Below, in pieces: positions 17,761 through 26,447 of a DNA stretch of 64,000 nt (its first letter is position 1; every line of letters starts with the position of its first letter). The notes under the pieces were generated by a model, which searched no databases, had not been told where the DNA came from, and was given only the letters and a program-made list of their open reading frames with translations. The translations under genes and the position numbers were made by a program. This stretch comes from Flavobacterium defluvii (GTDB taxonomy: Bacteria; Bacteroidota; Bacteroidia; Flavobacteriales; Flavobacteriaceae), in the NCBI RefSeq assembly GCF_900129555.1, contig NZ_FQWC01000014.1, forward strand, positions 1-64,000, in the 5' to 3' direction.

Positions 17761-19851
17761 ATGAAAAATATTTTTCTTTTCTTGTGTTCTCTATGTATCA
17801 CAATTTCTGCAAACAGTCAAAATACTGTAAAAGCTCCGGAACCTTTTGGACCGCTTCCTACGCAAAAACAAATTGACTGGCAGGAAATGGAATTTTATGC
17901 TTTTGTGCATTTTTCATTAAACACATTTACCAATAAGGAATGGGGTTACGGCGACGAATCTCCGGCTTTATTTAACCCGACAAATTTAGACGTTCGCCAA
18001 TGGGCGCGTATCGTGAAAGCGGCCGGAATGAAAGGAATTATTTTGGTTGCCAAACATCACGATGGGTTTTGTTTGTGGCCGTCGGCGTATACGGAACGTT
18101 CTGTGAAAAATTCTCCTTGGAAAAACGGGAAAGGTGATTTGGTTAAAGAATTGGCTGCGGCCTGTAAAGAATATAATTTAAAATTAGGATTATATCTGTC
18201 GCCTTGGGACAGAAACCGTGCGGACTACGGAAAGCCGGAATATGTTACGTATTTCAGAAATCAGCTGAGAGAATTATTAACGAATTATGGCGACGTTTTC
18301 GAAATGTGGTTTGATGGTGCAAACGGCGGCGACGGTTATTATGGCGGTGCCAATGAAACCCGAAAAATCAATACGCTTGAATATTACAATTGGGATGAAA
18401 CTTATAAATTGATTTATCAGCTGGCGCCTAAAACTTTGGTTTGGGGAGTTGGCCCTTCTGAAGCGAGATGGATTGGAAATGAAGAAGGCCGAGCCGGAAA
18501 AACAAACTGGTCGCTTTTACGCCAAAAAGATGAGTTGGCCGGAAAAGTTCATTATACCGAATTTATGTCGGGGCATGAAGATGGCGAAAAATGGGTTCCG
18601 GGCGAAGCCGATGTTTCGATTAGACCGGGATGGTTTTATCATTCGGTTGAAGATGATAAAGTGCGTTCGCTGGATGAAATGGTAGATATTTATTACGAAT
18701 CAATTGGACGAAATGCCACTTTATTATTAAATCTTCCGGTTGATAAAAGAGGTTTGGTTCACGAAAATGACGAAGCGAGATTAAAAGAATTAGTTGTGAC
18801 CATTAAAGCCGATTTTAAAACTGAATTATTAAAAGGAACTAAAGTTTCTGCAGATAATGTTAGAGGAAATAGTTTAGAGTTTTCTGCAAAAAATGTTTCT
18901 GACGGAAATAAAAACACTTATTGGGCAACAGACGATAATGTAAAAACAGCTTCAATTACTTTCGAGTTTGAAAAACCTACAGCTATAAACCGAATTTTAC
19001 TTCAGGAATATATTGCGCTTGGGCAGCGTGTAAAAGCTTTTAACGTTGAAGCTAGAGTTGATGGAAACTGGAAAACGGCTGCCAACGAAACAACTATTGG
19101 TTACAAAAGAATTTTAAGAATTGACAGAGTTAAAGCATCGGCAGTAAGAATTAATATTACCGATTCGAAAGCTAATATCGTAATTTCTAATATTGAGGCT
19201 TATAATGCGCCTACTTTTGTACGAATGCCTGAAATCAGCCGTGATAAAAATGGCGATGTAACGATAAAATCTGAAAATGGAAATCCTGTTTATTATTCGC
19301 TTGACGGAAAAAATCCAACGAAAAAAAGCACCTTATATAAAGGAGTATTTCGGGTTAATAAAGCCGTGACCATAAAAGCCATTGCAATTGATACTGCAGA
19401 AAATATTAGCAGTGCTGTAAAAACAGCAAAATATGGCGCATCAAAAGAAAACTGGAAAATAATTTCGGCTTCAAGCGGAGATTTAAAATCAGCAGACAGA
19501 GTTATCGACGGAAATCCAAATACAGACTGGAGTTTTGGTAATGACCAAAATAAACTTCCGCAGGAAATAACGATTGATATGGGAAGTTTATTAATGCTAA
19601 ACGGTTTTACTTATATGCCGCAGCAAGTGGGTAATAATCTTAATTTAATTTCAAATTATGAATTTTACACAAGTGCAGATAATGTAAAATGGACATTGCA
19701 GTCTGAAGGTGAATTTTCAAATATCAAACACAACCCGATTGAGCAGTTTAAAACTTTCAAAAAAATCAAAGCCAGATATATTCGTTTCGTGGCGAAGTCA
19801 GCGGTGGCGAAGGGGCAGACCGTTTCTATTGCCGAACTTAATGTAATTTAA
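17761..19851 (+). CDS. GH29 alpha-L-fucosidase with C-terminal binding domains
   Basis: Retaining exo-alpha-L-fucosidase, exported. I prefer the ATG at 17761, which opens directly with a signal peptide ending SANSQ at 20; an ATG at 17746 adds only MHHRT. GH29 barrel about 30-350 with AKHHDGFCLWPS and the nucleophile Asp185 in EMWFDGANG. It is followed by an F5/8-type C (CBM32-like) domain about 370-490, a chitobiase C-terminal-like segment (PVYYSLDGKNPT...) about 505-560 and a second F5/8-type C domain about 565-697. Such multidomain GH29 enzymes often act on alpha-1,3/1,4-fucose, which would suit core or Lewis-type fucose on N-glycans. That linkage is inference. Confidence 0.92.
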   Translation: MKNIFLFLCSLCITISANSQNTVKAPEPFGPLPTQKQIDWQEMEFYAFVHFSLNTFTNKEWGYGDESPALFNPTNLDVRQWARIVKAAGMKGIILVAKHHDGFCLWPSAYTERSVKNSPWKNGKGDLVKELAAACKEYNLKLGLYLSPWDRNRADYGKPEYVTYFRNQLRELLTNYGDVFEMWFDGANGGDGYYGGANETRKINTLEYYNWDETYKLIYQLAPKTLVWGVGPSEARWIGNEEGRAGKTNWSLLRQKDELAGKVHYTEFMSGHEDGEKWVPGEADVSIRPGWFYHSVEDDKVRSLDEMVDIYYESIGRNATLLLNLPVDKRGLVHENDEARLKELVVTIKADFKTELLKGTKVSADNVRGNSLEFSAKNVSDGNKNTYWATDDNVKTASITFEFEKPTAINRILLQEYIALGQRVKAFNVEARVDGNWKTAANETTIGYKRILRIDRVKASAVRINITDSKANIVISNIEAYNAPTFVRMPEISRDKNGDVTIKSENGNPVYYSLDGKNPTKKSTLYKGVFRVNKAVTIKAIAIDTAENISSAVKTAKYGASKENWKIISASSGDLKSADRVIDGNPNTDWSFGNDQNKLPQEITIDMGSLLMLNGFTYMPQQVGNNLNLISNYEFYTSADNVKWTLQSEGEFSNIKHNPIEQFKTFKKIKARYIRFVAKSAVAKGQTVSIAELNVI

Positions 19852-19940
19852 ACTTTATAATTGCCATTTAAATTGTAATCTTTTTGCTTAAAGTTGCCAA
19901 TTTTGTCCTATAGCGAAGGTAACAGGTTATTAGTCGAATT

Positions 19941-19974
19941 TTTGATTATTTACATTATGTAATATTTAATTTTA
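19941..19974 (+). promoter_or_regulatory. Predicted promoter and palindrome upstream of nagB fusion
   Basis: TTTG at 19941-19944, a 22-nt spacer and TAATTTTA at 19967-19974 fit the Flavobacterium promoter with one mismatch in the -7 box. The spacer contains a perfect 13-nt palindrome ttacattatgtaa (19950-19962), a candidate operator. A related aatttacattaatatt lies at 17703-17718 upstream of the fucosidase. Confidence 0.4.
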
Positions 19975-20000
19975 TACTAAATAATTAGAACAACAGGCAA

Positions 20001-21914
20001 ATGATTAAAGAAAGTATAAATTTCAAAGAAGCAGGAAAGTTCGAAGAAACGCGTTTTGAAAAGATACACAATGTAATTTTTGATTCGTCTAAAGAAGCTT
20101 CGATTTTAGTCGCTCAGGAAATAGCCAATATAATTCAGAGAAAAGAAGAGTTAAACGAACCCTGCGTTTTAGGTTTAGCAACGGGATCGTCTCCTATAAA
20201 AGTATACGAAGAATTAGTTCGTCTTCATAAAGAAGAAGGTCTGAGTTTTGCAAATGTGGTAACTTTCAACTTAGATGAGTATTATCCAATGGATAAAAAC
20301 GATATTCAGAGTTACTGGTACTTTATGCATGAGCACCTTTTTAATCATGTTAATATTCCGCCTCAAAATATCAATATTCCTGACGGAAGTATCAGTAATG
20401 AAGACCTTCAGCAATACTGTATCGATTATGAAATGAAAATTAAAGCTTATGGCGGATTAGATTTTCAGCTTTTAGGAATTGGAAGAACAGGACATATCGG
20501 TTTCAACGAGCCGGGATCTCACGTAAATTCAGGAACCAGAAGCATTACATTAGATCATTTAACGCGAGTTGATGCTGCATCATCATTTTTAGGAATTGAT
20601 AATGTGCCCAGAAAAGCAATAACAATGGGAATTGGCACTGTAAAAAATGCCAAAAGAATTGTACTTCTTGGATGGGGAATCAGCAAAGCAGAAATTATAA
20701 AGAAAACAATCGAAGGTGAAATTTCATCCCGGGTTCCGGCGACGTATTTACAGCAGCACAACAACACAACTTTTGTTTTAGATACCGAAGCTTCATCAGA
20801 ATTAACCCGGGTAAAAACACCTTGGTTAGTAAAATCTGTAATATGGACAGATGAATTGAAACTGAAAGCGGTGGCCTGGTTAAGCGAATTAACTAAAAAA
20901 CCTTTCCTGAAACTGACAGACAAAGACTATAACGATAACGGAATGTCGAGTGTTTTGACAGAAGAAGGAACTGCATATAATTTGAATATTAAAATGTTCA
21001 ATAAAATGCAGCAGACAATTACCGGTTGGCCGGGTGGAAAACCAAATGCTGATGACACGTACAGACCAGAACGCGCAGCACCTGAGAAAAAGAGAATTAT
21101 CATTTTTAGCCCACATCCTGATGATGATGTTATCTCAATGGGAGGAACTTTTGACAGATTGGTAGAGCAGGGGCACGATGTGCATATTGCTTATCAAACG
21201 TCTGGAAATATTGCAGTTTCGAATCAGGAGGCTTTAAAATTTGCTGAAATTACAAAAGCATTAAATGCTGATTCTGCTGTAGCCGAAAATATTATTGACT
21301 TTTTGAAAAACAAAAAAAGCAATGATATTGATTCATTAGAAGTTAGAAAACTCAAAGGTTTAATTAGACGAAGCGAATCTCTCGCGGCAACACGTTATTT
21401 AGGTTTGCCGGATTCTAATGTAAACTTCCTTGATCTTCCTTTTTATGAAACAGGGACGGTAAAGAAAAATAATCTTGGTGAGGCAGATATCGAAATTATG
21501 TGCGATATCATCGAAAGAATAAAACCGCATCAAATTTATGCAGCAGGAGATTTAGCAGATCCGCACGGAACGCACAAAGTTTGTCTTGATAGTTTATTTG
21601 AAGCTTTGAAACGATTGAAACACAAAAGTTTTATGGATGACTGCTGGGTTTGGTTATACCGAGGTGCCTGGCACGAATGGGAAACGTACCAAATTGAAAT
21701 GGCGGTTCCGATGAGTCCGGATCAGGTGTTGAAAAAACGTCATGCGATTTTCTTTCACCAATCGCAAAAAGATGGTGTAATGTTTCAGGGAGATGACAGT
21801 AGAGAATTCTGGATTAGAGCAGAAGACAGAAACAGATTAACTGCAGAAAAATATCACGCTTTAGGTTTAGCAGATTACTCTGCCATTGAAGCCTTTAAAA
21901 GATATTTTTTCTAA
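20001..21914 (+). CDS. nagB: Glucosamine-6-phosphate deaminase fused to a PIG-L deacetylase-like domain
   Basis: Cytoplasmic amino-sugar catabolism: GlcN-6-P to fructose-6-P and ammonia. 637 residues, no signal peptide. NagB domain about 20-290 with LGLATGSSP, FNLDEYYPMD (Asp92, catalytic base) and GIGRTGHIGFNEPGS (His165, Glu170). In the E. coli enzyme this loop reads GNDGH; here the catalytic-triad Asp is replaced by Thr163. PIG-L/LmbE-type domain about 363-620 with the zinc motif SPHPDDDV (His372, Asp374/375) and DLADPHGTH. This long fused form is frequent in Bacteroidota and may couple deacetylation to deamination, though the second activity is unproven. The gene lies among N-glycan-type glycosidases and would consume their GlcNAc. 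Confidence 0.93.
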   Translation: MIKESINFKEAGKFEETRFEKIHNVIFDSSKEASILVAQEIANIIQRKEELNEPCVLGLATGSSPIKVYEELVRLHKEEGLSFANVVTFNLDEYYPMDKNDIQSYWYFMHEHLFNHVNIPPQNINIPDGSISNEDLQQYCIDYEMKIKAYGGLDFQLLGIGRTGHIGFNEPGSHVNSGTRSITLDHLTRVDAASSFLGIDNVPRKAITMGIGTVKNAKRIVLLGWGISKAEIIKKTIEGEISSRVPATYLQQHNNTTFVLDTEASSELTRVKTPWLVKSVIWTDELKLKAVAWLSELTKKPFLKLTDKDYNDNGMSSVLTEEGTAYNLNIKMFNKMQQTITGWPGGKPNADDTYRPERAAPEKKRIIIFSPHPDDDVISMGGTFDRLVEQGHDVHIAYQTSGNIAVSNQEALKFAEITKALNADSAVAENIIDFLKNKKSNDIDSLEVRKLKGLIRRSESLAATRYLGLPDSNVNFLDLPFYETGTVKKNNLGEADIEIMCDIIERIKPHQIYAAGDLADPHGTHKVCLDSLFEALKRLKHKSFMDDCWVWLYRGAWHEWETYQIEMAVPMSPDQVLKKRHAIFFHQSQKDGVMFQGDDSREFWIRAEDRNRLTAEKYHALGLADYSAIEAFKRYFF

Positions 21915-21975
21915 AAAATATTTAAAATAAAATAGACTATTTCATGTGGTTTATTTGGTTAGTTACCAAGTTTTG

Positions 21976-22007
21976 AAATGCAGCCGTGGTTGGCTGCATT
22001 TTTTTTA
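21976..22007 (+). terminator. Rho-independent terminator after nagB fusion
   Basis: Perfect 10-bp stem aaatgcagcc / ggctgcattt with a 6-nt loop, then a run of T. It lies 61 nt after the stop codon. Confidence 0.9.
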
Positions 22008-22043
22008 TGCTTGTTTTTGAGATTTAACCACAAAGTTTTTTTT

Positions 22044-22193
22044 ACCGCAAAGAGCTGCTAAGGTTTACGCAAAGGACGCTAAGCTTTTTTGCTTGTTCTA
22101 AAAAAAGAAATAAAAAAAGTTCGCAAAGCTTTGTGAATAAACTTTGCTCCCGATAGCTATCGGGATTGCGTAAATCTTAGCGCTCTTTGCGGT
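22044..22193. repeat. Long inverted repeat with internal perfect palindrome
   Basis: Arms of 28-29 nt at 22044-22072 and 22166-22193 (accgcaaagagc...ttacgcaa) match with one indel and one G-U-compatible change. Just inside the right arm is a perfect 16-bp palindrome cccgatagctatcggg (22149-22164). It lies between convergent genes and could end transcripts from both. Confidence 0.75.
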
Positions 22194-22199
22194 TAAAAG

Positions 22200-22913
22200 C
22201 TATATAGAAGAATTCAAAATTCTCTGTTTTACATGATCGATGTACGATCTTCCAATAACATATCGAAGTCCTTCAATTTCAATGCTGTTTCCTTCTACAG
22301 CGTCGATTTTGTCAATTGCGATTGTGTATGAACGGTGAATTCTCAAGAAGTTTTTTTCAGGTAATAAATCTGTAAAATCAGATAAAGTACTGTGGATTAT
22401 ATATTTTCCAGTTGTGGTGTTTATTTTTAAATAATCTTTTAAGCTTTCGATAACCAGAATTTCATTGAAGAAAATCTTTTTCATTCTCTTTTTATCTATT
22501 TTCACAAAGATAAAAGGGCTGTCGGCTGCGTTTTCTTGTGGAGAGCTGGTTTTGTTTTCCAGTCTTTTGCTGATTTTGTTCAGCGTTTTCATTAACCTTG
22601 GGAACTCGATTGGTTTTACCAGGTAATCTAAAACGTCCAATTCATAAGTTTCAATTGCAAACTGACTGTAAGCACTTGTAATCACTAATAATGGCGGATT
22701 TTCAAGACTTTTTATAAAATTAATTCCGTCAAGAACCGGCATGTTTATATCCAGAAAAATAACATCGACCGAATTATTTTTCAAAAAATTCAAGCCTTCA
22801 ATCGGATTACTGAAAGTATTTATTACCTCAAAATTTTCAAGTGGCTCTAAATAGTTTTTTATAACATTGATTGCCAATGGCTCGTCATCAATAATCAAAC
22901 ATTTTATTTTCAT
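22200..22913 (-). CDS. LytTR-family response regulator
   Basis: DNA-binding partner of the histidine kinase encoded just upstream on the same strand (67-nt gap). 237 residues. Receiver domain 1-115 with acidic pocket IIDDEP, phospho-acceptor Asp55 (VIFLDINMP) and Lys in VKPIEF. LytTR DNA-binding domain about 140-235 (ILVIESLKDYLKINT, then FLRIHRSYTIAIDKIDAVEG, then YVIGRSYIDHVKQRI). The pair sits inside the glycan region between nagB and a GH92 gene, so local control is plausible, but LytTR pairs also regulate distant genes. Confidence 0.93.
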   Translation of the reverse strand: MKIKCLIIDDEPLAINVIKNYLEPLENFEVINTFSNPIEGLNFLKNNSVDVIFLDINMPVLDGINFIKSLENPPLLVITSAYSQFAIETYELDVLDYLVKPIEFPRLMKTLNKISKRLENKTSSPQENAADSPFIFVKIDKKRMKKIFFNEILVIESLKDYLKINTTTGKYIIHSTLSDFTDLLPEKNFLRIHRSYTIAIDKIDAVEGNSIEIEGLRYVIGRSYIDHVKQRILNSSI

Positions 22914-22980
22914 TTCTATAATCTTAGTTATTTGAGCGAAATAATTTTAGCAGGTAACATATATACGGGGAAAAGCTGTT

Positions 22981-24039
22981 TTAGGTTACTTTAATCACAA
23001 GCTTTACGACAAAAATATTCTTTTTATTTTTAAATGAAAGCTTATAGTCATTTTTATTATAACCTAATTCGAGTCTTTTTTTGACATTTTCGATGCCTAT
23101 ACCACTTGACTTGTTAAAAATGTCTTCATGATGCGTAATTTCTGGCATTGGATTCGAAATGCTAAAGTGCAGGAAATCACCTTTTACCTTAAATTTAATA
23201 TCGATTTTTACTTTTCCGGTGTTTTTATTTACACCATGCTTAAAAGCATTTTCTATAAATGTCAGTAAAATCACCGGAGAAATTTCTTTGTCATGAATAT
23301 CTCCCGAAACCTCCATGTTTACTTCCAGACGATCATCATTTCTGATTCTTTCCAGATCAAGATAATTCTGAATACATAGAATCTCGTTTTCCAGACTTTG
23401 TTTTTTTCCTTGCGTATCATAAAGCATATAACGCATCAATTCAGAAAGCTTTAAAACAATTTTAGGCGTTTTATTTGATTTTTCTACAGAAAGAGAATAA
23501 ATATTATTTAAAGTGTTGAAGAAAAAATGCGGAGAGATTTGAGATTTAAGAAAAAGCAATTCTGTTTCCAGTTGTGATTTCTCTAAATCAGTTACTCTTT
23601 TTTGTTCTTTCAAAAAATCTAAAGTGATTTTAATTGCCGTAACAAAAGTCATTACATACAATTCGCCCATCATCATATCAATGGTATAATTAAGCGTCAG
23701 TTTATCAATTGTCTGTGGACCTTCCGGCCATACATCATGTGTAATTAAAAGGTAGGTAAGATTAAATTTTACAAGAACCATAGCAAAAATCGCTGATAAT
23801 ACCGCCAGTACATACAGCACATATTTTTTACGATAAACGAGATAAGGCATAAAAACCAGAATATTCAAATAACACAAAGTCATGTGAATTGGAAAACCGA
23901 GTAGATTGGTTTTAAGAGAATACAAATAATCATTAAAATAACTTCCCCATCTAAAAGTATTAAAAAGGAAATAAGTAAGCCAAAAAACCACATGATAATA
24001 TAATGGTATGCGATATAATTTGTTAGAATTGAAATTCAT
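22981..24039 (-). CDS. LytS/YpdA-type sensor histidine kinase
   Basis: 352 residues. N-terminal membrane region with about four transmembrane segments (roughly 12-30, 47-68, 74-97, 121-140), a short linker with coiled-coil character about 143-165, then the His_kinase domain with phospho-acceptor His171 in QISPHFFFNTLNNIYSL, and a HATPase domain with FIENAFKHGV and SSGIGIENVKKRLEL. No periplasmic sensor domain is visible, so the signal is probably sensed in the membrane or between helices. It is divergently oriented from the GH92 gene across a 121-nt gap that must hold both promoters. I see no strong consensus promoter there. Confidence 0.93.
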   Translation of the reverse strand: MNFNSNKLYRIPLYYHVVFWLTYFLFNTFRWGSYFNDYLYSLKTNLLGFPIHMTLCYLNILVFMPYLVYRKKYVLYVLAVLSAIFAMVLVKFNLTYLLITHDVWPEGPQTIDKLTLNYTIDMMMGELYVMTFVTAIKITLDFLKEQKRVTDLEKSQLETELLFLKSQISPHFFFNTLNNIYSLSVEKSNKTPKIVLKLSELMRYMLYDTQGKKQSLENEILCIQNYLDLERIRNDDRLEVNMEVSGDIHDKEISPVILLTFIENAFKHGVNKNTGKVKIDIKFKVKGDFLHFSISNPMPEITHHEDIFNKSSGIGIENVKKRLELGYNKNDYKLSFKNKKNIFVVKLVIKVT

Positions 24040-24160
24040 AATATGAGTATGTTTTGTGACTTTTTTTGATGTTTATCTAAGTTTATGTGTTGTCCGTCTA
24101 AATAAGTTTTAATAAAAAGTCGGTTTATTTAAATTTAAAGTTAAATTAAGGTTGTTTTAT

Positions 24161-26404
24161 ATGAAGAAAATTCTCGTGCCTGCTTTATTTGTAATTCTGG
24201 CTACAAGTTGTAAAATAAAGTCATACAAAAATAATAATCAGGAAAATATTTTTGTAAACCACGTTGATCCTTTTATTGGGACAGGCGGACATGGCCATAC
24301 GTACCCTGGAGCTACGGTTCCTTTTGGGATGTTACAAGTGAGCCCGGATAACGGAATCTCAAGCTGGGACTGGTGTTCTGGTTATCATTATTCAGATTCT
24401 ATCGTTTCTGGTTTCAGTCATTTACACTTAAGCGGAACAGGAATTGGCGATTTGGCCGACATTTTATTTATGCCGACAAACAAAAAAGTCGATTTAACAT
24501 TAAAAACAACTTCAAGAGATCAATTACCTTATAAATCATTTTACAGTCATGTTAACGAAAAAGCAGCACCAGGTTCTTACCAGGTTTTTCTTAAGGATCC
24601 TAAGATCAATGTAGAACTCACATCTTCACAAAGAACAGCGTATCATAAATATACGTTTACAAAAGGAGACAAACAATCTGTAGTTGTCGATTTAGGATTT
24701 GCCATAAACTGGGACAAAGCTGTAAAAACCGGAATTACAATCGAAGACAAATATACTATAAGCGGTTACCGATATAGTAAAGGCTGGGCATTAAATCAAA
24801 AAGTATTTTTTGTGGCCAAATTTTCAAAACCTATTACAGAATCAGTTTTAACAGCTGATAAACAAATTGTAAATGCTAAAAAAGCAGATGCAGAAAATAC
24901 TTCGGTGCAATTGTTTTTTGATACTAAAAACTCGGATGAATTGTATGTAAAAGTTGCGCTTTCATCTGTAAGTGTGGCTAATGCCAAAGATAATCTGGAT
25001 GGAGAAAAAGCAAATTTCGACACTACGAAATCAGAAGCCGCTTCGGTTTGGAATAAAGCATTAAGCAAAATTAAAGTTGAAACACCAGTAGATTCGTTAA
25101 AAACGATTTTTTATACTGCGATGTATCACGCACAAGTTGCCCCTGTAACCTATAGTGATAAAAACGGTCAATTTAGAAAAGAGGATGATCAAATTGTTAC
25201 AGCAAAAGATTATACCGCCTATTCGACCTTATCACTATGGGATACTTTTAGAGCCGAAAATCCTCTGCTTACTTTACTGGCACCAGAAAAAACATCAGAT
25301 ATTGTAAACTCAATGTTAGCGTATTACGATACCAAAAAAATATTACCGGTCTGGACTTTATACGCCAATGAGACCAATACTATGACAGGATACCATTCCA
25401 TTCCGGTAATTACTGATGCTTATTTAAAAGGTATAAAAGGTTTTGATGCCGAAAAAGCTTTTGAAGCGATGAAAGCCACGATGATGCAGGACGAGCGCGG
25501 TTTAAACTTTTACAAAAAATACGGTTATATACCTTATAATTTATTAGACGAATCGGTTACAATTACCTTAGAATATGCTTACGACGATTGGTGTGTGGCT
25601 CAAATGGCAAAAGCTTTAGGAAAAACGGCCGATTATGAATTTTTCTTAAAACGCTCTCAGGCTTATCAATATTTATTTGATCCGAAAACAGGATTCATGA
25701 GAGGAAAATCAGATGATGGAAAATCATGGAATGAACCTTTTGACCCGAAACATTCTAACCACAGAGAACACACCGATTATACCGAAGGAAATGCATGGCA
25801 GCACAGCTGGTTTGTACCTCATAATGTCGACGATTTTGTAAAACTTCACAGAGGAAATGAAGCATTTACGAAACGCTTAGAACAATTATTTACAGAGAGT
25901 TCAGAAATTACAGGAAACAATATTTCGGCAGATATTTCAGGATTAATTGGACAATATGCACACGGAAACGAGCCAAGCCATCATATTGCGTATATGTTCA
26001 ACCATGCAGGTCAGCCTTGGAGAACACAATATTGGGTACGTCATATTTTAGACACACAATATAATACAACACCAAATGGATTAAGCGGAAACGAAGACTG
26101 CGGACAAATGTCGGCGTGGTATGTTTTCAGTTCAATGGGATTATACCCAATGAATCCGGCTTCGGGAGAATATGAAATTGGAAGTCCGATTTTCGAAAAA
26201 GCAACCATCAATCTTGAAGGCGGAAAAACGTTTGTTATTGAAGCAGAGAATGTTTCAGACAAAAACTTTTACATACAGTCGGCAACATTAAACGGAGTAG
26301 AATTCAATCAAACAGCAATTACACATCAACAGATTTTAAAAGGCGGGGTTTTACATTTTATAATGGGACCTCAGCCAAATAAAAACTGGGGAACAAAAAA
26401 ATAA
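24161..26404 (+). CDS. GH92 exo-alpha-mannosidase lipoprotein
   Basis: Calcium-dependent inverting alpha-mannosidase that trims alpha-linked mannose from N-glycans or mannans. The ATG at 24161 is preferred, since the nine bases before it only offer a TTG start. 747 residues; lipobox Cys17 (ILATSC). N-terminal beta-sandwich with VDPFIGTGGHGHTYPGATVPFGM and GYHYSDSIVSGFSHLHLSGTG; (alpha/alpha)6 barrel with LSLWDTFRAENPLLTLL, GNAWQHSWFVPH, HGNEPSHHIAYMFNHAGQPW and GLSGNEDCGQMSAWYVFSSMGLYP, all GH92 signatures. The GNEPSHH and NEDCGQMSAW loops contain the expected catalytic acids and calcium ligands. It is first in block C, directly before the transporter and GH130 genes. Confidence 0.95.
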   Translation: MKKILVPALFVILATSCKIKSYKNNNQENIFVNHVDPFIGTGGHGHTYPGATVPFGMLQVSPDNGISSWDWCSGYHYSDSIVSGFSHLHLSGTGIGDLADILFMPTNKKVDLTLKTTSRDQLPYKSFYSHVNEKAAPGSYQVFLKDPKINVELTSSQRTAYHKYTFTKGDKQSVVVDLGFAINWDKAVKTGITIEDKYTISGYRYSKGWALNQKVFFVAKFSKPITESVLTADKQIVNAKKADAENTSVQLFFDTKNSDELYVKVALSSVSVANAKDNLDGEKANFDTTKSEAASVWNKALSKIKVETPVDSLKTIFYTAMYHAQVAPVTYSDKNGQFRKEDDQIVTAKDYTAYSTLSLWDTFRAENPLLTLLAPEKTSDIVNSMLAYYDTKKILPVWTLYANETNTMTGYHSIPVITDAYLKGIKGFDAEKAFEAMKATMMQDERGLNFYKKYGYIPYNLLDESVTITLEYAYDDWCVAQMAKALGKTADYEFFLKRSQAYQYLFDPKTGFMRGKSDDGKSWNEPFDPKHSNHREHTDYTEGNAWQHSWFVPHNVDDFVKLHRGNEAFTKRLEQLFTESSEITGNNISADISGLIGQYAHGNEPSHHIAYMFNHAGQPWRTQYWVRHILDTQYNTTPNGLSGNEDCGQMSAWYVFSSMGLYPMNPASGEYEIGSPIFEKATINLEGGKTFVIEAENVSDKNFYIQSATLNGVEFNQTAITHQQILKGGVLHFIMGPQPNKNWGTKK

Positions 26405-26447
26405 ACAAAAACAAAAAACGTAACTAACCTACTAACAAATAAATTTA

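Noticed and set aside
20555..20923. Reverse ORF of 122 codons inside the nagB fusion
   Set aside because: Antisense shadow of a strongly conserved enzyme, with no start context or domain.
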